Source: Mesorhizobium sp. (GTDB lineage Bacteria > Pseudomonadota > Alphaproteobacteria > Rhizobiales > Rhizobiaceae). Taken from it: 64,000 bases of DNA. The position numbers and the translations under genes are program-made. Below are positions 16,598 through 25,647 of the stretch, in pieces (the stretch's first letter is position 1; each line of letters begins with the position of its first letter). The stretch is taken from NCBI GenBank assembly GCA_004020645.1, contig SAQL01000023.1:1-64000 (forward strand). The letters are read 5' to 3'. A model generated the notes under the pieces. That model saw only the letters and a program-made list of their open reading frames with translations, ran no database searches and had not been told where the DNA came from.

Positions 16598-17095
16598 TCA
16601 GGCGGCCTTGGCCATTTCGTTGGCCGAGGCGTCCGCCAATCCGGTGAGCGCCTCGTCTGTCATAGACTCTTCGCCGAGCGTCTGTTCGAGCAGCTTGGCG
16701 GCGTCGCTCATGCCCAAGACCTCGGCCCAGCGCTTCAGCGTGCCATAGCGGGTGATCTCGTAGTGCTCGACAGCCTGGGCAGCGGAGATCAGACCGGCGT
16801 CCAGTGCGGGAGTTCCCTTGAACTCCTCCATAATCTCCTCGCCCTCCTCGATGATGCCGTCGATCGCGGCACACGTCTTGCCCTGTGCTCGCTTGCCAAG
16901 GAGCTCGAAAACCTGCTGCAGGCGCTCGACATGACCGTCGGTTTCGTCCTTGTGCTTCTCGAAGGCTGCCTTCAGATCGGCCGATGAGGCGGCGCGCGCC
17001 ATCTTGGGAAGCGCCTTCAGGATCTTCTTTTCCGCGTAATAGATATCTTTGAGCGTATCGAGGAAGAGATCGTCCAATGTCTTTTCTTTCGCCAT
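16598..17095 (-). CDS. DUF892 ferritin-like protein (YciE/YciF family)
   Basis: 165 residues, the family's usual length. The start MAKEKTLDDLFLDTLKDIYY and the segments AEKKILKALPKMA and AAQAVEHYEITRYGTLK are typical of DUF892. The Glu/His residues in these helices match the ferritin-like di-iron arrangement. Members are induced by osmotic or oxidative stress in enterobacteria; the biochemical role is unproven. Cytosolic. Confidence 0.9.
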   Translation of the reverse strand: MAKEKTLDDLFLDTLKDIYYAEKKILKALPKMARAASSADLKAAFEKHKDETDGHVERLQQVFELLGKRAQGKTCAAIDGIIEEGEEIMEEFKGTPALDAGLISAAQAVEHYEITRYGTLKRWAEVLGMSDAAKLLEQTLGEESMTDEALTGLADASANEMAKAA

Positions 17096-17258
17096 GGCGG
17101 ATTTCCTTTGGTTTTAGCGTTTTTTGTTGTCGTTCACGGGGTGTGAAACGCATGCTCAACAAGCGCACACCGCCGGAAAGGTTCCCTTGAGACGTCTCGC
17201 TGCACGTCACTCTGACTTCGTGGGGTCACTGCAGATCATCCTGCGACGGGCTGCATTG

Positions 17259-17447
17259 ATGCTCAGAAACGTCTCCGGCGTGCCGCTGGAGCCCGCAACG
17301 GAGGGTGCGCTCAACTCCATAGCGGCGGAAATGAATATTGGCCGGTCGGACCTCATTCAGATCGTGCTGCGCGAATGGCTGGAAACTAACGCCTACCTGC
17401 CAGTGCGCGAGATCGATGAGGAAAGCGAGACGGACGGCAGCGCGTAG
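17259..17447 (+). CDS. Small ribbon-helix-helix-like protein
   Basis: 62 residues from the ATG at 17259; the frame is open further upstream to 17124 but that part looks non-coding. The core ALNSIAAEMNIGRSDLIQIV followed by LREWLE has the helix-turn-helix spacing of MetJ/Arc or CopG-type proteins. The C-terminus is acidic. It could be a small DNA-binding regulator or an antitoxin without a visible toxin. Confidence 0.5.
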   Translation: MLRNVSGVPLEPATEGALNSIAAEMNIGRSDLIQIVLREWLETNAYLPVREIDEESETDGSA

Positions 17448-17680
17448 GCCTTCCGCAATCAGGGAATTACCCGAATGGCCGAGATCAGTACTATCCAACG
17501 GCGGTGGACCCAATCCGCCTGGCCGGCGCCCAATAGGCAAATTTACCCACCCCCCAGCAGCGCCCGGCTACCTCCAGCTCGTTAAGAAAGGACAGTTGTC
17601 GCATTGGCCATGCCCCGGTCTTCCGAGGCAACCATGTGCAACGACAGGCGTTGAGTAGCTCAGCAGGTTGAGATGTCCCT

Positions 17681-18223
17681 ATGAAGCTCTTCATGGCCTC
17701 CCCACAGTCCCCCGACATGCATTCGGTCCTCCACCAGAACATTCAAGCGCTAGTTGACCATCGACGAGAGCAAGAGCAGGACCAGTCGATTCAAGATCGG
17801 ATTGCCGGCTTCATATCCCGTTTCGCGGGGAGCATGGCGTTTGTGTATTTGCACCTTGCAATCCTAATCGTCTGGATCGCGCTGAACCTCGGGGCGATCC
17901 GGGCTATTCCACCTTGGGACCCGAGTTTCGTAGTGTTGGCAATGGTAGCCTCGGTTGAGGCGATCTTCCTGTCCACCTTCGTGCTGATCAATCAGAACAA
18001 AATGGCTGAGCAAAGTGAGCGCCGCGCAGAGCTGGATCTGCAAATCAGCCTGCTCAACGAGCATGAAACCACGCGATTGATCGAAATGATGGCCGCTCTG
18101 ACGGAGCGTTTGAATGTATCGACGCCGGCAGATGATGAACTGCCCCAGCTAGCTAAGAACGTCGATCCTCAAATGGTCATGAGCCAAATCCAACGAGCCT
18201 CTGACGATCAGACCAACCGCTAG
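17681..18223 (+). CDS. DUF1003 membrane protein
   Basis: 180 residues. Two transmembrane helices, about 45-68 (MAFVYLHLAILIVWIALNL) and 82-103 (FVVLAMVASVEAIFLSTFVL), are separated by the PPWDPSF turn. QNKMAEQSERRAELDLQISL follows, the hallmark of DUF1003. A cytosolic coiled coil completes the protein. Function unknown. Confidence 0.85.
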   Translation: MKLFMASPQSPDMHSVLHQNIQALVDHRREQEQDQSIQDRIAGFISRFAGSMAFVYLHLAILIVWIALNLGAIRAIPPWDPSFVVLAMVASVEAIFLSTFVLINQNKMAEQSERRAELDLQISLLNEHETTRLIEMMAALTERLNVSTPADDELPQLAKNVDPQMVMSQIQRASDDQTNR

Positions 18224-18299
18224 ACCTTATAGGATGTGAAGGTCGAGCCAAGCCACTCATTCAGCGCGGCTGAGATGGGTCGGCACGCGAAAGTCTAAT

Positions 18300-18701
18300 T
18301 TAACGCCGGTATTTTTCTGTCTCGGCAATGAAGCGCGTGAACTCGCGCTCGAGCTCGAACACTGCCTCGTCTTTTGTGGCGGCGTTACCGCGTTGCCCGC
18401 CATGACGACGGAAGCGCGGATCGGAGGTCGAGATCGACCAGAGCCAAGTTCCTGAGAGCGAACCCCATTGGTTCTTCAAAATGCGGCCGACTGAAGATTG
18501 CAGGAAACTTGCGGCAAAATCGTACTGTCCAGTTTCGCCAGCGATTACGGTTCTGCCCCAGTCCAGCCAGACACGAGCGCCGCGGTCCCGGACGAACTTG
18601 AACGCCTCGACAGGATCTTCGAAGGCAGCAAGTATGGTGCTGCCTTCAACGATCTGGAAGCCGCGTTGATAGGCGAAACGGACCTTCAGTCGCTCGCTCA
18701 T
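18300..18701 (-). CDS. Hypothetical protein (133 aa), intact copy of a duplicated gene
   Basis: Starts MSERLKVRFAYQRGFQIVEG. Later segments are GARVWLDWGRTVIAGE and the ending EAVFELEREFTRFIAETEKY. No domain is recognised. Its ATG overlaps the stop codon of the gene at 18698-18991 (ATGA), so the two are translationally coupled. A frameshifted paralogue lies at 6291-6661, which shows the unit is mobile or ancient in this genome. Confidence 0.7.
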   Translation of the reverse strand: MSERLKVRFAYQRGFQIVEGSTILAAFEDPVEAFKFVRDRGARVWLDWGRTVIAGETGQYDFAASFLQSSVGRILKNQWGSLSGTWLWSISTSDPRFRRHGGQRGNAATKDEAVFELEREFTRFIAETEKYRR

Positions 18702-18991
18702 CCCCGGAAGCGCTCGGTGGTCCAGTGGATCTTGCCATCGATCTTCATCGGCTTGTGGATCATCAAGCGCTTCGGCAGGTGCTCGGGATGAACCTCGAGC
18801 AGAGTGATTTTCACCGTCGGCTTGCACCGGCTGCAGTCGAACTTGAGCTTCAGGGGATCGGCGCCGCCGCCGTAGACCATCATCAGATCGGCGGAACGGC
18901 AGTAGCGAACATTGCCGCAGCTGCATTCCGCCTTGACGAGCATATTGTGCCGGGTTGCCTTGCCCAGCGTGTCGATAGGATCGTGCGCCAT
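18698..18991 (-). CDS. Hypothetical protein with paired cysteines
   Basis: About 97 residues from the ATG at 18991; an ATG at 19009 is an alternative. Cys residues in AECSCGNVRYC and DCSRC suggest a zinc-ribbon-like metal site. The rest (KRLMIHKPMKIDGKIHWTTE) is unrecognised. It is the upstream partner of the 18300 gene. A degraded trace of its 3' end appears near 6665-6700 beside the other copy. Confidence 0.65.
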   Translation of the reverse strand: MAHDPIDTLGKATRHNMLVKAECSCGNVRYCRSADLMMVYGGGADPLKLKFDCSRCKPTVKITLLEVHPEHLPKRLMIHKPMKIDGKIHWTTERFRG

Positions 18992-19056
18992 GAGAACGAA
19001 TAGGAACATTTTCCTTGATCGTCAAGATCGGCTGTGGAGTGTTTCCAACAATTCGA

Positions 19057-19849
19057 CTAGGTGGAGGCGTGCGCGTTGAGCGATGAAATTCGGCTCGTTC
19101 TTGCTGCTCGAGCCACATAAATCTGGTTGGGACTGCAGCCGGTGAAGTGGCCGCCGCTGAAGTCACCGTATCGGGCGGCAAGTTCCAGGCCTACCAAGGC
19201 AAGGCGCAACGGCATCTCTTGCGGAAAAAAGGCGCGCAGGCGCATCAACGCGACGGGCGGTATCTTTCTCCCCAACTCTTCGAAACGCCACTTTAAAATC
19301 TGGACCTGCTGGACCGGATCATAGGCGATCAGTTCCTTACTTCCTGACACAAATGAGCGATCGGGCTTGGTGTTGCTCCGTTCAGCTGTATTGCCGCATT
19401 GCGCAAGGTCGCGCATATTTGGGTTCACGACATCGAAGGCCAACAATCCCCCCGGGACGAGATGCCTGGCGATCCTGCTTAGGCATTCAACGATGTCTTC
19501 GTTGGCTGTGAGGTGCGCGAGGGAATTGCAGGAGACGATCACCATCGAGAAGCTCCTGCCAAGGTCGAACCTGCGCATATCGCCCACCACAAATTCGACT
19601 TTGGCGCGGCTTTTATCAGCCTTGGCGCGAGCCGCGCGTATCATGGGATACGAAGCATCAAGCCCTACGACCTCGTGGCCATCCAGCGCCAATGGTATCG
19701 TTAGTCGGCCGGTACCGCAGGCAAGCTCCAGGATCGGGCCGCCAACATGCAAGCCTGCGGTAGAATGGCTCGCAGGGGCCAGGCGTAACCACCGCATCGT
19801 ATAATGATGGCAGGTCGTAGAGCGTCGGCATTGTTCTTGGGTCATTCAA
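19057..19849 (-). pseudogene. SAM-dependent methyltransferase with an N-terminal frameshift
   Basis: The class I methyltransferase core is clear: GGPILELACGTGRLTIPLAL (motif I), then GLDASYPMIRAARAKA and VEFVVGDMRRF, then SCNSLAHL and LVPGGLLAFDVVNP. The natural N-terminus (MPTLYDLPSLYDAVVTPGP, ATG at 19831) is in a different frame and joins the core near 19740-19765. An alternative ATG at 19845 in the core frame gives an unnatural leader. Substrate unknown. Either a small deletion in the gene or a sequencing error. Confidence 0.75.
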
Positions 19850-20182
19850 ACTTCGTTGACGATTTTTGGGTCGGAAGGGGAAGAAAAACAGATCCAGAGC
19901 TCACTCAAGCGCTTTCGGGAGCTGCACCTGGAATTCCGCAAATGCACGTGACCGCCCGCCAATGTGGGAAGGCGACTTCATCGGGCAAGTCGCAGGAACT
20001 GTCATCACGACGCAGCTTTTCTCCCCTTGTAAGTCACTGGATTGGTCGATTCTGACGCACCGTGAATATCCTAACGGTTCTTCGGACGGTTGGGTCGAAA
20101 GGCCTAGGAGAATCGCACGAAATCATCTCACATTCCCTTATGTGGGGTTGAGGCAGTCCGCTAACCGTGGAAAAGAGCATGG

Positions 20183-21364
20183 ATGCTAAATAAGCCCCGT
20201 CTTCGTCCCCCCTCAATTGCCCGGTCCTTCTTTAGCAATGAAGCCGCGGGCGGCCTGACGCTTATGTTCGTCGCCGCTTTGGCCTTGCTGATCGCGAACT
20301 CCTCACTCGCTCCCGTCTATTTCGATGTGCTGCACCGATATGTTTTTGGCCTGTCGGTTCTGCACTGGATCAACGACGCACTGATGGCCGTCTTCTTCCT
20401 TCTCGTCGGCCTCGAAATCAAACGCGAACTTCTGGACGGGCAACTGGCGACATGGTCGCGGCGCGCGCTGCCGGGAATCGCAGCACTTGGTGGCATGATC
20501 GTGCCCGCGGCGATTTTCGTCGCGCTCAACTGGAATGAGCCGCTGAACCTCAGGGGCTGGGCCATTCCCTCTGCAACGGACATCGCCTTCGCCTTAGGTG
20601 TTCTCGCGCTCCTCGGTCCGCGTGTTCCAATTTCGCTGAAGATATTCCTGACAGCACTCGCGATTCTGGATGACTTGGGAGCAGTCGCGATAATTGCACT
20701 GTTCTATGCGTCTGACCTTTCTGCTTGGATGCTGATGCTGGCCGCCGTCACCTGTGTTGTTCTCCTCGCCCTCAACAGATTCGGCGTGAAGCACCTCGCG
20801 CCGTACCTGATCCTTGGCACTACCCTCTGGTTCTTCATGCTGCAGTCGGGCGTCCATGCTACGATTGCGGGGGTCGCGCTGGCGTTAACCATCCCGTTGA
20901 AAGTCTCGTCCGGAGACAGCCCGGAATCGCCACTTCACCGACTTGAACATGCCCTCAGCCCCTGGGTGGCATTTCTCATTGTTCCGATCTTTGGGTTTGC
21001 CAATGCAGGGGTTTCCTTCGCCATGGTCACTCCCGCCGCGTTGCTCGCTCCGGTGCCACTTGGCATCGCGCTCGGCCTCTTCTTTGGCAAACAGGTCGGC
21101 GTCTTCGGCTTCGCCTGGTTGGCCATTCGGCTGAATCTGGCGGACATGCCACGCCGTGCTTCTTGGGCGCAGCTCTATGGAGTGGCGGTGCTGTGCGGAA
21201 TAGGGTTCACGATGAGCCTCTTTGTGGGGATTCTCGCCTATCCCGGATCCTCACTCCTCCAGGACCAGACGAAAATTGGCGTATTGTTGGGATCAACGCT
21301 TGCGGGCGTCGTCGGATGGGTGGTTCTGCGCTTGACAAGCTCGAAGTTTCCAGAGGAAATTTAA
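20183..21364 (+). CDS. nhaA: Na+/H+ antiporter NhaA
   Basis: 393 residues, full length, about twelve membrane helices. It exchanges external H+ for internal Na+ in the inner membrane. Seen: [16 protein letters not shown], the functional di-Asp motif [15 protein letters not shown], and NAGVSF near the C-terminus. ATG at 20183 follows AAAGAGC. The 333 bases upstream (19850-20182) show no gene and no regulatory site I can name. Confidence 0.95.
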   Translation: MLNKPRLRPPSIARSFFSNEAAGGLTLMFVAALALLIANSSLAPVYFDVLHRYVFGLSVLHWINDALMAVFFLLVGLEIKRELLDGQLATWSRRALPGIAALGGMIVPAAIFVALNWNEPLNLRGWAIPSATDIAFALGVLALLGPRVPISLKIFLTALAILDDLGAVAIIALFYASDLSAWMLMLAAVTCVVLLALNRFGVKHLAPYLILGTTLWFFMLQSGVHATIAGVALALTIPLKVSSGDSPESPLHRLEHALSPWVAFLIVPIFGFANAGVSFAMVTPAALLAPVPLGIALGLFFGKQVGVFGFAWLAIRLNLADMPRRASWAQLYGVAVLCGIGFTMSLFVGILAYPGSSLLQDQTKIGVLLGSTLAGVVGWVVLRLTSSKFPEEI

Positions 21365-21374
21365 CACCTACCCA

Positions 21375-21560
21375 CCTCAGGAGCATTCGACGTCGCGTGA
21401 CCCAGGTCGACGACATTGAAGAATCGCCCGCGCGCAGCATTGCTGATCAACGATCGGGCAATGGCGATGGCTAGATGCGACTTGCCCGTGCCGGTGCCAC
21501 CGACCAGGACAACATTGCGCTGATCGGCAACCAAGGCGCAGCCGCGCTTGGGATATGCCG
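21375..21560 (-). mobile_element. istB: IS21-family istB relic
   Basis: Minus-strand reading gives NVVLVGGTGTGKSHLAIAIA followed by RSLISNAARGRFFNVVDLGH. This is the Walker A region of the IS21 helper ATPase IstB. Only about 60 codons are preserved; no istA and no IS ends are visible. It lies directly behind nhaA. Confidence 0.8.
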
Positions 21561-21572
21561 GCAGTCCGGCGA

Positions 21573-22022
21573 TCAGTTCGCCGGCTTTGTCGCCGCATAG
21601 ATCACGACATCGCGGTCGACGAATTCCAGTGCCAGAATGTCGCGAACCGGGATTCGCCGGGAGTCGATAGCACGGTAGAGCATCGCGTTGGCCTCAAGCT
21701 CCTGTCGAAGCTGGACGATCTCTTCCTTGTGTTCCTCGAGCTTGGCGGAGATCGCCGCAGGCGGTCCACCTTCGCTCGCCGCGGCATTGGTGAGGAACAC
21801 GATGTCGATCTTGTCGAGCGCCGTCGCCTTGCGCACGGTGCTGATGTTGTCGGCAGTCATTTCGATCGCCTTGATGACGCGATCCATGTCGGCGGCTTTC
21901 ACCTGTTCTTCCTGCACCTCGGAGCCGATAATCCTGTCGATCGTTTCGGGATTCTGCAGCCCTTGCGCATGCAGGCCAGGGTCCGCCGACATCGCAATCA
22001 AGACCAGCATTGCGACGGCCAT
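21573..22022 (-). CDS. Secreted hypothetical protein
   Basis: From the ATG at 22022 the product has a signal peptide (MAVAMLVLIAMSADPGLHAQ) with likely cleavage after Ala-Gln. The mature part of about 130 residues is charged and helical (KAADMDRVIKAIEMTADNIS, AKLEEHKEEIVQLRQELEAN) and probably forms a coiled coil. No family recognised. Expected in the periplasm. Confidence 0.5.
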   Translation of the reverse strand: MAVAMLVLIAMSADPGLHAQGLQNPETIDRIIGSEVQEEQVKAADMDRVIKAIEMTADNISTVRKATALDKIDIVFLTNAAASEGGPPAAISAKLEEHKEEIVQLRQELEANAMLYRAIDSRRIPVRDILALEFVDRDVVIYAATKPAN

Positions 22023-22112
22023 GGTCAGCCCGCGCGGGTCTGGCGAGTCTATGAGATCGGATTCACACAACTTGCCTCTCCACTTCCCTTTCCTGCCTCA
22101 GCCTCAAGCGGA

Positions 22113-22457
22113 CACAAAATAGAGTTCGTGCTAGCGCCTGGTGATTGCCTTGCGAAGCGCGGCAAAATCTGAAAGGCCAGCCTCATTCAAGACGACGACC
22201 TCGCCGTCGATTATGGCGTTCTGTACGTTGAGACCTTTGGCTGCCTCGGCAAGATCGCGGTACTTGGCAGTCCAATCAAGACCTCTTCGCGTGAAAATGC
22301 GAACGCCAGCGGCCTCGATGATGATTTGCGAGCGATAGCCGTCGAATTTCGCTTCATGCATCCAGTCATCGCCTTGGGGCGGCTTTGCTACCAAGGTAGG
22401 CATCATCGGCGGAATGAACTCGAGGCGGCCGGCGCCGGTACTTACAATTATACGCAC
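22113..22457 (-). pseudogene. N-terminal fragment of a LigD-type DNA ligase
   Basis: The first 108 residues match the intact ligase at 6949-7839 almost residue for residue, including HEAKFDGYRSQIII with the catalytic Lys. A CAG codon has become TAG after AITRR, and homology ends about five codons later (HELYFV). The similarity extends about 60 bases upstream of the start codon, so a DNA segment was duplicated rather than the gene alone. Confidence 0.85.
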
Positions 22458-22485
22458 CTATAAGATTCTAGGCGCCCGACATACA

Positions 22486-22866
22486 TTAGCCAGAACGAAC
22501 AGAACGTGATTCCGCGTCGGGGTTAATCAATGACCTGACTATATCGACGATGGTCTCGGGGTCGGCCGGTTTCGAAATGAACTTTCCACGCTCGAAAGCC
22601 TTATCAAGATCTTCTTCGAGAGAGCCGGTGTGCACTACGAAGGGGACGCCTAGGGCGATCAGGATTTCCACAAGGGGGATGCATTCCCCGTCCTTTAATC
22701 TCACATCAAGGACAGCCACATCCGGGCGATTGTCGTCCAACCACCTTTGAGCCTCCTCACTGGAGAATGCTAAAGCGACTGTAAAGCCTGCCTCGGACAA
22801 GGTCATTTCAACATCGAACCCGATCATCGGCTCATCGTCAGCAACGAGGACCAGTGGCTTTTTCAT
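22486..22866 (-). CDS. Single-domain response regulator
   Basis: 126 residues from MKKPLVLVADDEPMIGFDVE; an ATG at 22896 is possible but adds a non-family leader. It is a lone receiver: Asp pair in ADDEP, phospho-acceptor Asp in VAVLDVRLKDG, Thr/Ser in VVHTGS and Lys in KFISKPA. No output domain. Such proteins in rhizobia act as phosphate relays or sinks for hybrid kinases. No kinase is adjacent. Confidence 0.85.
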   Translation of the reverse strand: MKKPLVLVADDEPMIGFDVEMTLSEAGFTVALAFSSEEAQRWLDDNRPDVAVLDVRLKDGECIPLVEILIALGVPFVVHTGSLEEDLDKAFERGKFISKPADPETIVDIVRSLINPDAESRSVRSG

Positions 22867-22965
22867 GATTAGCAGCAATGCATGTTGAACGAGCAATTGC
22901 GAGTCGATTCCGTAGTCGGAACAACTCTCCTCTCGATGAGTTGACCTACCGCAAGGAAATTCAAC

Positions 22966-23151
22966 ATGGGCGATAGCAAGACCGACCGCGAGCGAATGAA
23001 GGAGGCAGGGGCGAAGATCCTCGCGAAGGAAACCGGCATTACGGAGGCGCAGGCGAGCGATCTCATTGAGATGATTGGGACCGATCGCGCATCATTGCTG
23101 CGCGAGGCGCGAATACTGAAAAATCGCCAGAAGCCGGCTGGAAAGCCATGA
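22966..23151 (+). CDS. DUF3606-like small protein, copy 2
   Basis: 61 residues, MGDSKTDRERMKEAGAKILA, then ETGITEAQASDLIEMIGTDR, then LREARILKN. Paralogue of 13663-13845. The start has CAAGGAAATTCAAC upstream, a fair ribosome-binding site. Cytosolic, function unknown. Confidence 0.65.
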   Translation: MGDSKTDRERMKEAGAKILAKETGITEAQASDLIEMIGTDRASLLREARILKNRQKPAGKP

Positions 23152-23161
23152 AAATATTAGG

Positions 23162-23190
23162 AGCCCGCGTCCGGGGGCGGGACGCGGGCT
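23162..23190. terminator. Strong GC hairpin after the DUF3606-like gene
   Basis: AGCCCGCGTCC and GGACGCGGGCT form an 11-bp stem with a short G-rich loop, ten bases past the stop codon. There is no T-run, so factor-dependent termination or RNA stabilisation is also possible. The following 23191-23670 holds no supported gene. Confidence 0.5.
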
Positions 23191-23670
23191 GGAGAAGCTG
23201 CAGGCGCCTAACTTTCTTCTCCGGGTTGTGTTCCACCCAGAAAAAAGCCCGCCGGGCCGGACGGCAGCGGGCAAATTGGGGTCAAAGTCGTGGACCCGCC
23301 TGCTTTCAATATAAAAGCCTTCTATGACTTGCACATCGGCCGATCGAATGAAATGCGCAGCGCCCGCTAGGTTTTCTGCCTTTCCGGCTTGTGCGTTTTG
23401 ATGCCCATGCCGCATGAAGGGCCCTTCAGTCGCTGCTCCCGGAGCCAAGCTGTCTTTGCATCTCGTGCCGAGCGCTCGACCTCGTGGCGGCTCACAAGCC
23501 GCCCCCGGCTTCGACCGCAGCCGCCAATTCGCTTTCGTCAACATGTAACGGGCATTGTTCGCTCGCCCTTCCGGCCAGCCCTGAAACCCCGTGTTAACGT
23601 CGTTCGCGGGTGAGAGGATGCGGCCGCAGCTTGAGTAGGATACAGCTGGCTGCCAAGCACGGAGGCTAAT

Positions 23671-23911
23671 ATGAAATTGCTTGGGATTGCGCTCTTGTGT
23701 ATGGGCATGATCAGCGTAGCAATGCCGGCCGTTCGCGCTGAGGATCAGCTGCGTTCCGCCTAACCACGTAGAAGCGCCATCGCCGGCAGTTCATTGCGAG
23801 GGCCAAAACTGCCTTCCACCAGCCGATAACCCTGTCGAGGAATGCAAAGGGCAAGATTGCACGCCGGCTCCGCCGGTCGACCCAGGTCCGCAGATTGAAC
23901 AGGTCGACTGA
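23671..23911 (+). pseudogene. Secreted Cys-paired small protein, frameshifted
   Basis: ATG with GGAGG seven bases upstream. The signal peptide MKLLGIALLCMGMISVAMP ends at VRAEDQ, and the frame stops at 23761. A second frame continues with VPPNHVEAPSPAVHCEGQNC, then PPADNPVEECKGQDCTPAPP and a stop at 23909-23911. The two CxGQxC motifs show this is genuine coding sequence. One indel near 23745-23755 separates export signal from mature part. Expected to be a periplasmic proline-rich protein with two disulfides or metal sites. No family name known to me. Confidence 0.65.
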
Positions 23912-24597
23912 GCATCAGCCGAATACCCAACTACGAAGATCGCAGATTCCGTGGAGAAGGTTGGATTTCAGGTCCTCTCCCTCCGCCAACAGTCCCTGCC
24001 CCAACATTCTCTGACTCGGCTCGATGGCGCACGAACCGCGGGGCTTTTCAATTTAAGCTGCCAACCGCGCTGCCGGCCCCCCGGGCTGAATGGGCGTGCT
24101 CTGGCTCAACATTCTCCGAAGCTCTCAACTTCGCACTTTTGGTTCTCAGCTTTCAATCTGAACAATTTCAATTATTTGCAAGGCGCCAGCAGCCAGCAGA
24201 TTGGGTGAACTCTCACTAGGCGAATGCAGCTGAATTCCAACATATGATAAAAACTTGTTCGCGACCGCAGCTGAATGATCGTTTCGCGCAAAGAGCGGTC
24301 ATCGCCGAACTACGACCCAGACGTCGCTTTTGGGCCGTGAGCAGACCGGCAGCTTCGGGCTGCGAGTCTTGAAGAGCGGACATTCAGCCGATCGATATCA
24401 TCGCTACCGGACCTTTGCCTCCAACTGGGCCGACGGCCTGCCCTGAGCTGCCGTCAACCGTGGCATGGAAGGTGATTGCGTTTTCCGCCCAGAGGTCCGG
24501 GATTCCTGTTCCGGCTTAGACTGCTCGGTGGATAACTGGTAAGTTCGAGCGCCACCGGCGAGGGATTTCACTCCGCCGCGGCGCCGAGGTTGGAGCC
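23912..24597. other. Gene-free stretch
   Basis: About 690 bases with no open frame of protein-like composition, no tRNA and no strong hairpin that I can support. It separates the decayed accessory region from the TRAP-binding-protein gene. Confidence 0.4.
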
Positions 24598-25641
24598 ATG
24601 CCGGTTGTCTCCCAGGTTCTTCGTCCTCTTGGTGGGTTGACACTCGCCCTCTGGCTGGCGACAAACCCTGCCGCCAGCCAGGAAGGGGTCGTGCACTGGC
24701 GCATGAACAGTCTGCTCCACCCCAAGCTTTTCGGCGAAGCTGGCGAGCGTTTCGCCGAAACGGTGCGGCGGCTGTCGGACGGCGGCTTCATCATCGAGGT
24801 GCATGACCGGCTGGTGCTTGACCAGGACACCTTCGGCGCCCTGAACTCAGGCCTTGTCGACGCGGTTTGGGGCTCGGCAGGCCATCACCACCGCGAGGAC
24901 CCTGCGCTGACCATCTTTACCGGCTTTCCCTTTGGTCCTGACCCGGCCGGCTTTACCGCCTGGATGAGAGGGGGCGGTGGGGCCGAGGCACTGGAGGCGA
25001 TATACGCGCGCCACGAAATGAAGGGCCTCTATTGCGGTATTCTTCCCGCAGAAGGCGGAGGCTGGTTCCTTGCGCCAGTCGAGCGTTCCGCCGATCTGGA
25101 GGGGCTGGCTATGCGCAGCTTCGGTTACGGCGCTCGGGTGCTGCAGAAGCTTGGGGTTGTCCCCTACGAACTTCCAGCCGAGGAGATCCGGCCGGCGCTG
25201 GAAGCTGGGCTGATCGATGCGGCCGAATTTTCGCTGCCGTCGATCGATGCCGAGCTCGGCATCGCCGACGTAGCTAAATACCTCTACTTCCCGGGCTGGC
25301 AGCAGCCGGTAACCTCCCTAGAAATTCTGATGCCGGAGAAGACCTGGGCCGCTCTCTCAGATCACCACAAGGCAGTTCTGGAGACTGCCTGCGGCGATAC
25401 CCTGTCCTGGACCGCGGCCGAGGCAGCGGTTGAACAGGTCGCGGCCATCGCGGCTTTTCGCACCATGGGAGTCGAGCTGCATGCCTGGCCTGACGAAGTG
25501 CTTTCTGATCTGAGAAAGGCGTGGAACGAGGTCATCGCGGAGGAGACCGCCCGGGACCCGCTGCTCGCCGAAGCCTGGAAGAGTTATCTGCAATTTCGTG
25601 ACGGGTATGGCGATTGGCAGGCGCGCGCCTACGCCAAGTAG
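24598..25641 (+). CDS. Orphan TRAP-type periplasmic solute-binding protein (DctP family)
   Basis: 347 residues. The signal peptide (LGGLTLALWLATNPAASQ) is followed by a DctP-type fold: LNSGLVDAVWGSAGHHH, then LEGLAMRSFGYGARVLQKLG and EIRPALEAGLIDAAEFSLPS. The latter contains the position where the family binds the carboxylate of its ligand. No DctQ or DctM permease gene is adjacent. Instead it converges, with a six-base gap, on a membrane-anchored winged-helix/TPR regulator. It may serve a distant permease or act as a ligand sensor. Confidence 0.85.
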   Translation: MPVVSQVLRPLGGLTLALWLATNPAASQEGVVHWRMNSLLHPKLFGEAGERFAETVRRLSDGGFIIEVHDRLVLDQDTFGALNSGLVDAVWGSAGHHHREDPALTIFTGFPFGPDPAGFTAWMRGGGGAEALEAIYARHEMKGLYCGILPAEGGGWFLAPVERSADLEGLAMRSFGYGARVLQKLGVVPYELPAEEIRPALEAGLIDAAEFSLPSIDAELGIADVAKYLYFPGWQQPVTSLEILMPEKTWAALSDHHKAVLETACGDTLSWTAAEAAVEQVAAIAAFRTMGVELHAWPDEVLSDLRKAWNEVIAEETARDPLLAEAWKSYLQFRDGYGDWQARAYAK

Positions 25642-25647
25642 CCGGGA

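Noticed and set aside
15714-17210. 498-codon minus-strand frame spanning three genes
   Set aside because: Arg/Gly-rich shadow frame; the real genes in other frames (membrane protein, 25-aa peptide, DUF892) have family motifs and ribosome-binding sites.
23092-23544. 150-codon minus-strand frame
   Set aside because: Some stretches look protein-like (HFIRSADVQVIEGFYIESRR), but it runs through a GC hairpin and the DUF3606-like gene's 3' end, and has no family match I know.
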